Below, piece by piece: positions 1 through 6,971 of a stretch of DNA of 28,190 bases (position 1 is its first letter; every line of letters starts with the position of its first letter). Under the pieces are notes generated by a model. That model was not told the origin of the DNA, searched no databases, and worked only from the letters and a program-made list of their open reading frames with translations. Location of the stretch: contig DFHP01000204.1 in assembly GCA_002371335.1 (NCBI GenBank), positions 1 to 28,190 on the forward strand. Direction: 5' to 3'. A program made the position numbers and the translations under genes. Source of the stretch: Eubacterium sp. UBA3720 (GTDB lineage Bacteria; Bacillota; Clostridia; Lachnospirales; Lachnospiraceae).

Positions 1-84
1 ATTTATATATGCGGTTTTGAAGGTGCGTCATGATCGGATACATCATTGATCGGGATGATCCGTGAAGATAATATATATGACGAT

Positions 85-117
85 AAAGCAATACAGTCCT
101 TCTGTATTGCTTTTTTT
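85..117 (+). terminator. Intrinsic terminator of a gene left of the window
   Basis: A perfect 12-bp stem (AAAGCAATACAG / CTGTATTGCTTT) with a 5-nt loop runs into seven T residues. It would end a plus-strand transcript entering from the left. Only a few codons of any upstream gene could lie in positions 1-50 and none is recognisable. Confidence 0.85.
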
Positions 118-184
118 GATTCATGGGAAGTTTATCTATTATCAAACTTTCTCGGAGTGGGGATGTACACGCCGCGTATTGCGT

Positions 185-258
185 AACCGGGGACGGAGGT
201 GAGTTCCACCCGCGCCGCTTCCGGCAGCACGGGGTGGAACTTACCTCCGTCCCCGGTT
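185..258. repeat. 27-bp inverted repeat (REP/palindromic element-like)
   Basis: The arms at 185-211 and 232-258 are complementary over 27 bp with a single G/T-type mismatch, around a 20-nt GC-rich loop. The arm begins AACCGGGGACGGAGGT. There is no T-run on either side, so it is not a normal terminator. It lies between a plus-strand terminator and the 3' end of the kinase gene. About 15 bp to its left a short block (core GGGGATGYACACGCCGC, near 159-175) is also found near 19004-19019, which suggests mobile-element debris. The REP-like assignment is inference; the pairing is directly visible. Confidence 0.8.
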
Positions 259-277
259 TCATGCGCTGATAGTATCA

Positions 278-1339
278 TTAAATGGAATTGATCATGAATG
301 TCATTATCATCAGAAGTACCATAACAAGAATCTCGATCAAAAGAGTTATCTCCAGCACGAAAAGAAAACTAATTTTTTTTTGATACGGGATAACGGGATT
401 CTCTATGTCCAAATAATTGAAGATGCAGAAAACCATGGAAAACATCAGGAGAAGAGTAAGAATACACTGTATCCACAATGAAAGTACTGAAGCGTTTCTG
501 AATCTGATCGTTAGACACAACTGGATCATGGCTGTGCATATCATAGAGGAAAAAAGTATATTCCAAAGCGTACCGGTTCGAAATCCAGGAGGAAGCGTGA
601 GAAAATGATCTTTGGAAACACTCATTTTCTGATCCGAACTATTCAGTGCAAAAAGTTCAGCTTTCAAAGTGGAAATATCAGAGTATCTTTCAGAAGGAGA
701 CATCTTTGTGCATTTGTTTATGACAGACAGAAAATCTTCTGAGGGAGACGACAGAGATTCATTCATTGCTTTTAACAGCATTCCCATTGAAAAGATATCT
801 GTGCGCGGAGATGAAGAATCAAAACCGTATTGCTCAGGAGCAGCATATCCAATCGTTCCAAAAATCTGTGTATCTCGGCCGGAGCCTGTGGAAAACTGTT
901 TAGATGCATTAAAATCCAGAAGAATCACACGATCATAGTTTGTTATGATAATATTTGAAGGTTTAATATCCCTGTGGATGATCGGAGGAGTGTTGGAATG
1001 GAGAGTCTGAAGGATCTCACATAAATCTATCATATAATTTATGATATCCTGCCGGGAGAGTGAATGATTGGTTATTTTTTCGGATAGTGTGATTCCGGGA
1101 ACGTATTCTTCGATCAATATCAGCTGATCTTTATCCTGTATATATTCTACGATCCTGGGAATTCCCTGAACGGGATGTCTGTATAGTTGTTCGTAAATTC
1201 TCAAATTAAATATGGTCAGATATTTTTTTATATATATCTTGTGTGTTTCGCGGTGCTGTACCAGAAATACCCTGTGTTCTTTATTGATTTCCGCAATTTC
1301 TTTATAGCAGGAAAGAGCAAGGCGCTGATAAAGATCCAC
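278..1339 (-). CDS. Ser/Thr protein kinase with C-terminal membrane segments
   Basis: The 353-aa protein carries the Hanks-type kinase motifs: a candidate ATP-binding Lys at 38/39, Glu50 for helix C, the catalytic loop HRDIKPSN at 122-129, the metal-binding position as DFN (142-144) instead of DFG, and APEQYG at 167-172. The glycine-rich loop is weak (EINKEHRVFLV). Residues about 257-350 contain three hydrophobic segments, so the kinase is probably tethered with a cytoplasmic catalytic domain. There are no PASTA repeats, so it is not the usual PrkC/PknB. The start is GTG at 1339, with AAAGGA 8 nt upstream. An extended -10 (TGATATAAT) lies about 35 bp upstream. It appears to be a single-gene transcript. 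The substrate is unknown. DFN is seen in other clostridial kinases and does not by itself imply inactivity. Confidence 0.88.
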   Translation of the reverse strand: MDLYQRLALSCYKEIAEINKEHRVFLVQHRETHKIYIKKYLTIFNLRIYEQLYRHPVQGIPRIVEYIQDKDQLILIEEYVPGITLSEKITNHSLSRQDIINYMIDLCEILQTLHSNTPPIIHRDIKPSNIIITNYDRVILLDFNASKQFSTGSGRDTQIFGTIGYAAPEQYGFDSSSPRTDIFSMGMLLKAMNESLSSPSEDFLSVINKCTKMSPSERYSDISTLKAELFALNSSDQKMSVSKDHFLTLPPGFRTGTLWNILFSSMICTAMIQLCLTIRFRNASVLSLWIQCILTLLLMFSMVFCIFNYLDIENPVIPYQKKISFLFVLEITLLIEILVMVLLMIMTFMINSI

Positions 1340-1365
1340 AAAATCAGTCCTTTCTTTATTGAGAT

Positions 1366-1437
1366 GTAGAAATTATATCAAACGAAATAAACAGTAAACC
1401 TGTATAAAAGGCAAAATGCTGTGTAATTTTTTACACA
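1366..1437 (-). promoter_or_regulatory. Kinase promoter with upstream 7-bp palindrome
   Basis: Read on the minus strand, TGATATAAT (the -10 hexamer is the complement of 1372-1377) is an extended -10 about 35 bp before the GTG start. The -35 is poor. Upstream lies the inverted repeat TGTGTAA-TTTT-TTACACA (1420-1437), a possible operator. Confidence 0.5.
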
Positions 1438-1450
1438 ATGATCCATGATA

Positions 1451-1557
1451 GTTTTATCTCAGTGTGAGAAGCCCCCGCTTCTTAAGTGGATGGTTGTGAC
1501 AAGCTAATCTCAATGGGAGTCAATCGCCCGCTGGGATAAACGCCCCGCGGGGATGCG
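1451..1557 (-). repeat. IS605-like right-end repeat, copy 1
   Basis: The minus strand of this stretch matches the element at 5005-5109 along its whole length. It has a GCATCCCC..GG core, then CGTTTAT, a hairpin with GATTGA in its loop, the block CTTAAGAAGCGGG, and the end CTTCTCACACTGAGATAAAAC. No transposase gene is nearby. The layout (compact hairpins and a sharply conserved end) is like the non-coding right end or guide-RNA region of IS200/IS605 elements carrying TnpB. That assignment is inference; the repetition within this window is directly visible. Confidence 0.75.
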
Positions 1558-1646
1558 CAGGAAAACAACTTTCATCTATATACTTTTTTTGTATATGAAA
1601 GTAGAATATTAACAGAAAGGGACAGTCAGATCCTGATATAAAAAAG

Positions 1647-1739
1647 GGCGTCCGAAAAAACCGGCGTCCGAAAAAAAGGGCGTCCGAAAAAACCGGCGTC
1701 CGAAAAAAAGGGCGTCCAAAAATCAGGCGTCCGAAAAAA
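1647..1739. repeat. Six-copy 16-bp tandem repeat (GGCGTCCGAAAAAA)
   Basis: GGCGTCC begins at 1647, 1663, 1679, 1695, 1711 and 1726, so the period is 16,16,16,16,15. The dinucleotides between units alternate CC and AG, giving a 32-bp higher-order period. The last unit is 39 bp before the start of the LUD-domain gene, so the array lies in its promoter or leader region. The last two copies have diverged slightly. Confidence 0.95.
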
Positions 1740-1777
1740 GTCAAAGACAGTATAGTACGAAAAAATGGAGGAATATG

Positions 1778-2422
1778 ATGGGCACAAAAGAATGGATGAA
1801 AGAAAACTACCGGCATCTGGCGGAAACTATGATTCCGAAGTTCAAAAAAAGGAATATGGATGCATATTATTGTGATGACGCGGCAGAAGCCGTAAAACTT
1901 GTAAAAGAGTTGATTCCTGAGGGATCAGTTACGGCGAATGGCGGTTCACAGACACTGGCCGACACCGGGATACTGGATCTGATCAAAAGCGAGAGATATC
2001 ATTATATAGACAGATCTGAGGGAAAATCGCCGCAGGAAACACGCCGTATCTACGGAGAGATCTGCTGTGCGGATTATTTTCTGATGAGTACCAATGCGTT
2101 TACGAAGGATGGCGAGCTGATAAATATTGACGGCAGAGGCAACCGGGTATCATTTCTTTGTTTCGGTCCGGAGCATGTGATCATTGTTACGGGAATGAAC
2201 AAACTCACTTCGAACGTAAGTGAGGCGATCGACCGCGTTCATAACATAGCATCGCCGCCAAACTGTGTGCGTCTTGGGCTGAATACTCCTTGCTCCCATA
2301 CGGGTATCTGCGGCGACTGTCACGGAAAAGACACTATATGCTGTCAGGAAGTGATCACCCGCCACAGCAAACAGGATGGGCGTATTAAGATCATTATGAT
2401 CGGAGAGGATCTTGGCTTTTAA
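1778..2422 (+). CDS. LUD-domain protein (LutC/DUF162-like)
   Basis: The 214-aa protein belongs to the LUD family, whose best known members (LutB/LutC) take part in L-lactate oxidation in Bacillus. Family signs are the N-terminal NYRHLAETMIPKFKKRN, the ANGGSQTLADTGI segment, the SEGKSPQETRRIYGE segment, STNAFTKDGELINIDGRGNRV and the end RIKIIMIGEDLGF. A cluster of five Cys (near CSHTGICGDCHGKDTICC, residues about 172-190) could bind metal. The start at 1778 is preferred over the in-frame ATG at 1775 because GGAGG (1767-1771) is then 6 nt away. There are no lutA/lutB partners next to it; its neighbours are repeats and a convergent permease gene. The small stand-alone LUD proteins common in clostridia have no assigned reaction. 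Confidence 0.88.
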   Translation: MGTKEWMKENYRHLAETMIPKFKKRNMDAYYCDDAAEAVKLVKELIPEGSVTANGGSQTLADTGILDLIKSERYHYIDRSEGKSPQETRRIYGEICCADYFLMSTNAFTKDGELINIDGRGNRVSFLCFGPEHVIIVTGMNKLTSNVSEAIDRVHNIASPPNCVRLGLNTPCSHTGICGDCHGKDTICCQEVITRHSKQDGRIKIIMIGEDLGF

Positions 2423-2455
2423 CCGGAACGGGAAAAACAGATCATCAACGGACGA

Positions 2456-3724
2456 TTATGCCCAGATAAACCAGAAGTAAAGATATCCGATCATCACTGC
2501 CGTAAAGGTATAAGGGATTCCTATTCGCATGAATTCTGCAAATGATACCTGATATCCTTCTTTTCTAAGCAATCCGACAGCGGCAATATTGGCAGAGGCT
2601 CCGATAGGAGTGATGTTGCCGCCCAGGGTTGCTCCGGACAACAAACCGAAATATAGAAGATGCGGTTCAATTCCAAGCGCGGATGTTACAGCTGTCAGAA
2701 CAGGCAGCATAGTTGCCACATACGGAATATTATCGACAAAGGCAGATATCAGCACTGAACCCCAGACCACGATCGTGTATAATAAGAAAATATTATTTCC
2801 GCCGAATTTTACGATCAGATTTGCAAAGTCATCGATGATGCCTGCGTTTGTCAGGCCCCCGATTACGACAAATAACCCGGTAAGAAGCCCCAGCGTTTCA
2901 AAGTCAAGGTTTTTAAATGCTGCAATAGCTTTATCAGCGTTTTTCTCTTGAATGAAACTGATCAAGACAGTGATGATTGCCAGCGAGCAGCAAATTATTC
3001 CATTTATCATTCGTGGTGTATCCGGAATAAAAGAGGCTGTGATAAGTGCGGCAACCATAAGGAGCAGCATTACAGTTGGCACATAGTTGCTGACAGCGGT
3101 TCTGTTCGTTGATGAAACAGGGTCTTTTTCTTTACGGAATAAGAACATCATAACCGGGATAGTAGCAAGGGCGCCTAGTTCTACCGCAAAAAAGATTCCC
3201 GGCCGCCTTTCCATCCAAAAGAAATTCATGAAATTCATATCCGCATAGTCGCCCAGCATGATCGATGTGGTATCTCCTACAAGCGTGGCAGCGCCCTGAA
3301 GATTTGAAGACACTGCAATGGAGAGGATCATTCCTACCGGCCGCATTTTCAGTTTTTTGCAGATTGCCATTCCTACAGGGGCAACCATCAATACAGTAGC
3401 GACATTATCGATGAATGCGGAGATCACTCCGGCAAATAAAGACATCAGTATGGTTACCCACATGACGTTCCTGGACTTTCCCAGCAGAATATCCGCTAAA
3501 AGATTCGGCATATGTGAATCTATGAAATAATAAACAATGATCATTGTTCCGGCTATCATCAGTAAAACATTCCAGTTGATAGTTGAAACCAGACTATTCA
3601 GCGGCAATACTCCCGAAACAAGAAAAATTAATGCTGTTGTCAAGGCATAAAACGGTCTGTATTTTGGTCTGACGATCATAAATATATACATCAGAACAAA
3701 CAGTACCAAAGTAAAAATCTTCAT
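2456..3724 (-). CDS. ArsB/NhaD (IT superfamily) anion permease
   Basis: The 422-aa, almost entirely hydrophobic protein has about 11 membrane spans and two homologous halves. The halves are marked by the paired motifs SAFIDNVATVLMVAPV (around 115) and SAFVDNIPYVATMLPV (around 325), and by the GNITPIGASANIAAVGL segment near 375. These are hallmarks of the ArsB/NhaD/CitMHS ion transporter group. Substrates in this group range from arsenite and Na+/H+ to dicarboxylates; the sequence does not decide between them, and no arsenic-resistance genes are adjacent. A strong GGGAGG lies 8 nt before the ATG. It converges with the LUD gene (33-bp gap), and no clear terminator is visible between them. Confidence 0.9.
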   Translation of the reverse strand: MKIFTLVLFVLMYIFMIVRPKYRPFYALTTALIFLVSGVLPLNSLVSTINWNVLLMIAGTMIIVYYFIDSHMPNLLADILLGKSRNVMWVTILMSLFAGVISAFIDNVATVLMVAPVGMAICKKLKMRPVGMILSIAVSSNLQGAATLVGDTTSIMLGDYADMNFMNFFWMERRPGIFFAVELGALATIPVMMFLFRKEKDPVSSTNRTAVSNYVPTVMLLLMVAALITASFIPDTPRMINGIICCSLAIITVLISFIQEKNADKAIAAFKNLDFETLGLLTGLFVVIGGLTNAGIIDDFANLIVKFGGNNIFLLYTIVVWGSVLISAFVDNIPYVATMLPVLTAVTSALGIEPHLLYFGLLSGATLGGNITPIGASANIAAVGLLRKEGYQVSFAEFMRIGIPYTFTAVMIGYLYFWFIWA

Positions 3725-3765
3725 ATTATTCCTCCCTCATCACTCTTGGCTTTTTTTATTTTCAA

Positions 3766-3842
3766 GTCTCGCGCGCGAGACGACGAGCTTGTTATAACCC
3801 GCCGCTTAAGAAGCGGGGGGTCTTCTCACACTGAGATAAAAC
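3766..3842 (+). repeat. IS605-like right-end repeat, copy 2 (truncated)
   Basis: The distal part of the same element as 1451-1557 and 5005-5109 is present: GACGAGCT, ATAACCCGCCGCTTAAG, AAGCGGG and TCTTCTCACACTGAGATAAAAC. The proximal core is missing and is replaced by a perfect 16-bp palindrome, GTCTCGCGCGCGAGAC (3766-3781). It lies just upstream of the permease gene start (3724), outside any reading frame. Confidence 0.75.
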
Positions 3843-3875
3843 AGGGAATAGAGACAAACTGATGTAATTTCACAT

Positions 3876-3919
3876 TAAAAAAAGACTTTCACCACAACAG
3901 AAGCTGTGGTAAAAGTCTT
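3876..3919 (-). terminator. Terminator of the SH3 protein gene
   Basis: On the minus strand a 15-bp stem with one mismatch (AAGACTTTTACCACA / TGTGGTGAAAGTCTT) is followed by a run of seven T. It lies about 180 bp past the stop codon of the SH3 gene. The stretch between them (3920-4100) has no convincing gene. Confidence 0.75.
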
Positions 3920-4100
3920 GCTGCTTCGAACAAATTCCGAGGATAAATCCCGTATTGACGAAATATGTTGCGCGTTTGCGCCAGCTACTCCCTAATACCT
4001 CCATTAGAATATAAATGAACAAACACTCTAAGTCAAGAGCTATTTCCCGTGAACAGGAAGAAGTATTTCCTGAGCCGGAAGTCATTGCCATCTATCAGAA

Positions 4101-4718
4101 TCAGGAAAGGAAGTTGCCGTTCACAAAGCCCAGAACGCCTGATCCGGTCTGAATGTAAACATAGTTGCCGCTGTTGCCATATCCTGTTCCGAGAACAGTA
4201 ACGACATCGCCGTTATGAAGCTTGCAGATCTCATTGCTGTCATCGTAAACAGGGGCTGTTCTTACTGCCAGATAGTTCGTTGTGCCGGTAACGGTTTTGT
4301 AGTATGCGTTTACCTGGAAGCCGCATGCAGTTCCGGAAGCGTATGAGTTATTTGCGCCTTCTCCGAGACAAACAGGTCCGTAGACATAGCCGGATGTGAT
4401 TCCACCGTAAACAGGATCTGTTACATAAACTTTTCTCCAGGAAGTATCGGACTTATCTACAGTCGAAAGAACAACGCCGCCGACCTCAACTGTGGTTCCT
4501 GCAGGAAGAGTTGTGATAATATCGCCGTTTTCAGATGGCTGTGTCCGGACGTTTGTATCACAAATCGTTGTAGACATATGATCCATTTCAATGCATGTTC
4601 TGTTTGGCATTGCATCGATGCCGCATCCATCGTTTGCAAAAGCGGGCATTGCCATGGAAGAAAGCATTGCTGTAGAGATCATAGCTGCTGCAAAAAGTTT
4701 TTTTATCATTTTTTTCAT
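4101..4718 (-). CDS. Secreted protein with two SH3-like domains
   Basis: The 205-aa protein starts with a classic signal peptide (MKKMIKKLFAAAMIS..., cleavage probably after MPAFA, residue ~28). Two bacterial SH3 modules follow. The first spans about 50-118 (ICDTNVRTQPSENGDIITTL ... GYVYGPVCLGE) and the second about 140-205 (TNYLAVRTAPVYDDSNEICK ... LGFVNGNFL). Such domains usually bind cell-wall peptides or appear beside lytic enzymes; no catalytic domain is present here. Several Cys in the mature part could form disulfides. AAGGAG lies 8 nt before ATG. Its promoter region shares an unusual 18-bp motif and a similar leader with the small peptide gene at 5190-5330, suggesting one regulon. It may be a wall-associated or host-facing protein, but that is inference. 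Confidence 0.85.
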   Translation of the reverse strand: MKKMIKKLFAAAMISTAMLSSMAMPAFANDGCGIDAMPNRTCIEMDHMSTTICDTNVRTQPSENGDIITTLPAGTTVEVGGVVLSTVDKSDTSWRKVYVTDPVYGGITSGYVYGPVCLGEGANNSYASGTACGFQVNAYYKTVTGTTNYLAVRTAPVYDDSNEICKLHNGDVVTVLGTGYGNSGNYVYIQTGSGVLGFVNGNFLS

Positions 4719-4833
4719 GAATTTGTTCTCCTTTTATTTCTTTTTTTATGTGTTTGTGTTCGTTGTTTTCTATGATTAGAGAATACACCGGAAATATAAA
4801 GGAGAAGTACATTTTTTCTTAAGAGCAGCTTTA

Positions 4834-4854
4834 ATTACCTTTCGGAAACCTTAA
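4834..4854 (-). promoter_or_regulatory. Shared upstream motif, SH3-gene copy
   Basis: The minus strand reads TTAAGGTTTCCGAAAGGT, about 120-135 bp before the SH3 gene ATG. The same pattern (TTAAGSTTWCSGAAAGST) occurs at 5434-5454, about 105-125 bp before the 46-aa peptide gene. In both places a TTTATAT block follows about 50 bp downstream and the -10/-35 pairs are weak, which suits an activator site. Confidence 0.55.
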
Positions 4855-5004
4855 CCGCCGGGCTGTTGTACGCTGCATGTTATCTGATGATGCTTTTAGA
4901 GCCCAAAGATGGAATAAACGCAGTCGGGAGCCGGAGCGGCCGATCCGGCAGAACGCTCTTAACGGTCGTTTGGTTCTTATCACAAAAGCGTGCGGGTACC
5001 GTAT

Positions 5005-5109
5005 GCATCCCCCGGAGCGTTTATCTCAGCGGGAGATTGAACCTCCACTGAGACGAGCTCGTCATAACCCGCCGCTTAAGAAGCGGGAGCTTCTCACACT
5101 GAAATAAAA
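5005..5109 (+). repeat. IS605-like right-end repeat, copy 3 (most complete)
   Basis: This is the fullest copy. It runs: core GCATCCCCCGGAG; CGTTTAT; hairpin CTCAG...CTGAG with GATTGA in the loop; palindrome GACGAGCTCGTC; hairpin CCGCTT-AAG-AAGCGG; and the end CTTCTCACACTGAAATAAAA. The preceding 4866-5004 is open in two frames, but neither product is recognisable as the TnpB C-terminus. The lack of any transposase points to a decayed or non-autonomous copy. Confidence 0.75.
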
Positions 5110-5137
5110 GATCCACGGTTTAGAAAAACCGTGGATC
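5103..5137 (-). terminator. Terminator of the 46-aa peptide gene
   Basis: A perfect 12-bp stem (GATCCACGGTTT / AAACCGTGGATC) with a 4-nt loop is followed on the minus strand by TTTTATTT. It lies about 50 bp past the stop of the small minus-strand gene and abuts repeat copy 3. Confidence 0.8.
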
Positions 5138-5189
5138 AAAAACAGTATCTGTTCTGACGCATCCTGATAAGAAATTCTTGAAGTCCGGG

Positions 5190-5330
5190 TCATATCCTGA
5201 CGTAGGCTGGTAAGGAATAGTTTTTGGCATAACGTCTTAAAGTCATTGTACTTCCAAATACGCGAATATCTGATGAATTTGTATCTGCGCCGTTGATAAA
5301 TACTTTGTAAAGCATTTCAAAAAGTTTCAT
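5190..5330 (-). CDS. Small 46-aa protein, unknown
   Basis: The frame is open further upstream to 5435, but the start is placed at 5330 because AAAGGAG lies 8 nt before that ATG. The product begins MKLFEMLYKVFINGAD and ends LRRYAKNYSLPAYVRI. It has no Cys, no clear membrane span and a basic C-terminal half. I do not recognise a family. The gene has its own terminator (5103-5137), a leader resembling that of the SH3 gene (ACAAA-rich, then AAAGGAGAA), and the shared upstream motif. An oppositely directed promoter lies inside its leader region. It could be a secreted or signalling peptide or a toxin-like peptide; nothing in the sequence decides this. Confidence 0.55.
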   Translation of the reverse strand: MKLFEMLYKVFINGADTNSSDIRVFGSTMTLRRYAKNYSLPAYVRI

Positions 5331-5355
5331 TTGTTTTTCTCCTTTGTTTTGTGAT

Positions 5356-5384
5356 TTGTGTCTGTTATCTGATGTTCTTATAAT
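5356..5384 (+). promoter_or_regulatory. Plus-strand promoter TTGTGT-17-TATAAT
   Basis: TTGTGT (5356-5361), a 17-bp spacer and a perfect TATAAT (5379-5384) point away from the 46-aa gene and overlap its minus-strand promoter region. The predicted start is near 5391. The next thing downstream is a 15-bp-stem terminator, not a gene. Confidence 0.45.
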
Positions 5385-5433
5385 ATAGAGCGGACATGAA
5401 TATAAAACATAAGTTTTCATAACAGGATATTGC

Positions 5434-5454
5434 AAAAGCTTTCCGTAAGCTTAA
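5434..5454 (-). promoter_or_regulatory. Shared upstream motif, peptide-gene copy
   Basis: The minus strand reads TTAAGCTTACGGAAAGCT, matching the motif before the SH3 gene at about 16 of 21 positions over the wider block. It touches the left arm of the 5453-5504 hairpin. Confidence 0.55.
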
Positions 5455-5504
5455 AAAACGATTCCTGATACCGGTTGGCGTGTCGGTACCAGGAATCGTT
5501 TTTT
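5453..5504. terminator. Perfect 15-bp hairpin with A/T flanks between divergent genes
   Basis: AAAAAACGATTCCTG pairs perfectly with CAGGAATCGTTTTTT, and an inner TACCG/CGGTA continues the stem. It could terminate in either direction, yet both flanking annotated genes point away from it, so it has no obvious client other than a small RNA. Confidence 0.75.
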
Positions 5505-5775
5505 AAAAGTAAAGGATCAGGTATTTGATAAAAGGATGTATGGTATGAATATGTCCTTTTCTGTTAATGCTATCATAACAGAATTATGTATTATTTACTT
5601 TCATTTTTTTGCGGAATTTATGAAGAAGGATGAAGAAATAACAGGGATCAAAATTGAAAAATACTAAAATTATTTAAAATCCTGTTTTAAGGAAAGAAAT
5701 ATCTGTTAGAATAATAGAAATGTTGTCTTTTATAATGAGATGACGTTTGTCCGTGCATCGAAAGGAGCGACAATA

Positions 5776-6930
5776 ATGAAATACGATTTTGATAAAGTAA
5801 CAGACAGAGTCGGAACGAACTGTTATAAATGGGATATGGCAAAAGAGGGTGAACTGCCCATGTGGGTAGCGGATATGGATTTCGAGGTTCCGCCTGCTGT
5901 GATCGACAGAGTGGAAAAACGTCTTAAACACAGGGTCTTCGGTTATACCCGGCCGGGAAATGAGATCTTCAGGTGCCTGACAGACTGGTTTGCTGACAGA
6001 TATAGTGCGGATGTCCCGAAGGAATGGATCAGACTTATCTCAGGGATCGTGCCTGCGCTTTGCGTGGCGAGCAACATTGGCGGAGGAGCATCCATGACCT
6101 GCGTGCCGAATTACTCATCCCTTTTAACGGCGCCGAAGAATGCCGGAAATAAGATGATCACCGTACCGATGGATCACGAAAATGAGTACTATACTTTTGA
6201 TTTTGATAAAATGCAGGCTGCACTGACGCCCGATACAAAGATATTTTACCTGTGCAGTCCGCTGAATCCGGCAGGCAGGGTTTTCACCCTTGATGAATTA
6301 AAGGCAGTCAGTGAATTTGCCAGAAAAAACGAATTGATCGTTATTTCTGATGAGGCCCACTGTGAGGTTGTGTTTGAGGGCAAACATATTCCTTTTTTCA
6401 CGGTAGATGACTACGCGAGAGAAAACTCAATCACGTTGTATTCAAACGGAAAAATGTGCAATGTGGCGGATCTGATCCTTGCTTTTGCAGTGATCCCGAA
6501 CAGAAAACTTCGAAAAGAATTCATGCGTCAGGGATATGCGTTCGGAATGGAGCATGCGCTGAATATAGAGGCAGGAATTGCGTCCTATGGGGAATCGGAT
6601 GAGTGGAAGGAACAGCTGCTGACATATCTTGAGGGTAACAGAGATTATCTGGAAACAGAGCTCAGAAACAGATTTCCGAAGGCAAAATTACCGCATCTGG
6701 AGGCAACTTATCTTCAATGGGTGGATTTTACGCCATACGGAGAGCATATCAACGCCGCGTTTCTCAGAAATCATGCAAAAGTTTTTCTCACTGACGGAGC
6801 AGATTTCGGAGATCCCCGTTATGTAAGGATCAATTTCGGTACACAGAGAGCAAACATCAGGGAAATGCTGGACAGAGTGGAAAAGGCCGTTTTTGACAGC
6901 GGAGACGCGTCCGGTCCGGAAAAGTACTGA
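5776..6930 (+). CDS. PatB/MalY-like PLP-dependent C-S lyase (aminotransferase class I/II)
   Basis: The 384-aa fold-type I PLP enzyme starts at 5776, where AAAGGAG is 8 nt upstream; an earlier in-frame ATG (5740) lacks a site. PatB/MalY marks are NCYKWD and LPMWVADMDF at the N-terminus, Tyr57 in FGYT, NPAGR (164-168), SDEAHCE (191-197), Lys226 as the Schiff-base lysine, YLEGNRDYL, EATYLQWVDF and RINFGTQR. PatB and MalY cleave cystathionine and other cysteine S-conjugates, releasing thiol, pyruvate and ammonia. The Lys context (SNGKMCNVADL) and residues 98-120 (SNIGGGASMTCVPNYSSLL) differ from the usual SxSKTFNIAGL and DPVYYPF blocks, so the substrate may differ. It is followed 41 bp later by the membrane SpeE-like gene, possibly in one transcript. 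No strong promoter was found upstream. Confidence 0.85.
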   Translation: MKYDFDKVTDRVGTNCYKWDMAKEGELPMWVADMDFEVPPAVIDRVEKRLKHRVFGYTRPGNEIFRCLTDWFADRYSADVPKEWIRLISGIVPALCVASNIGGGASMTCVPNYSSLLTAPKNAGNKMITVPMDHENEYYTFDFDKMQAALTPDTKIFYLCSPLNPAGRVFTLDELKAVSEFARKNELIVISDEAHCEVVFEGKHIPFFTVDDYARENSITLYSNGKMCNVADLILAFAVIPNRKLRKEFMRQGYAFGMEHALNIEAGIASYGESDEWKEQLLTYLEGNRDYLETELRNRFPKAKLPHLEATYLQWVDFTPYGEHINAAFLRNHAKVFLTDGADFGDPRYVRINFGTQRANIREMLDRVEKAVFDSGDASGPEKY

Positions 6931-6971
6931 TTACAGGACAATATATTGCATCATATAAACGGAGAACTTTA

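Larger units (their letters stand above)
5391..5504 (+). ncRNA. Candidate small RNA, about 114 nt
   Basis: A transcript from the promoter at 5356-5384 would end at the hairpin 5453-5504. No ribosome binding site with an open frame is seen in it. Its 5' part runs divergently from, and its promoter lies within, the control region of the 46-aa peptide gene. Expression is unproven. Confidence 0.35.

Noticed and set aside
1647..1739. CRISPR array
   Set aside because: The units are head to tail with a 16-bp period and no variable spacers.
1520..1816. Minus-strand frame over the 16-bp repeats
   Set aside because: The frame is open only because a repeat unit with no stop is read through; the product is a low-complexity artefact (FFG/FFRTPF repeats).
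3870..4091. Open frame of 73 codons on the minus strand after the SH3 gene
   Set aside because: It has no ribosome binding site, an odd composition, and runs through the terminator hairpin of the SH3 gene.
4866..5107. Two overlapping plus-strand frames just before and through repeat copy 3, possibly a TnpB C-terminus
   Set aside because: Neither translation shows the TnpB zinc-finger or RuvC motifs, and neither has a ribosome binding site; kept only as possible debris of the repeat element.
5740..5775. Earlier start for the PatB-like protein (12 extra codons)
   Set aside because: The ribosome binding site AAAGGAG lies inside this extension and fits the ATG at 5776.
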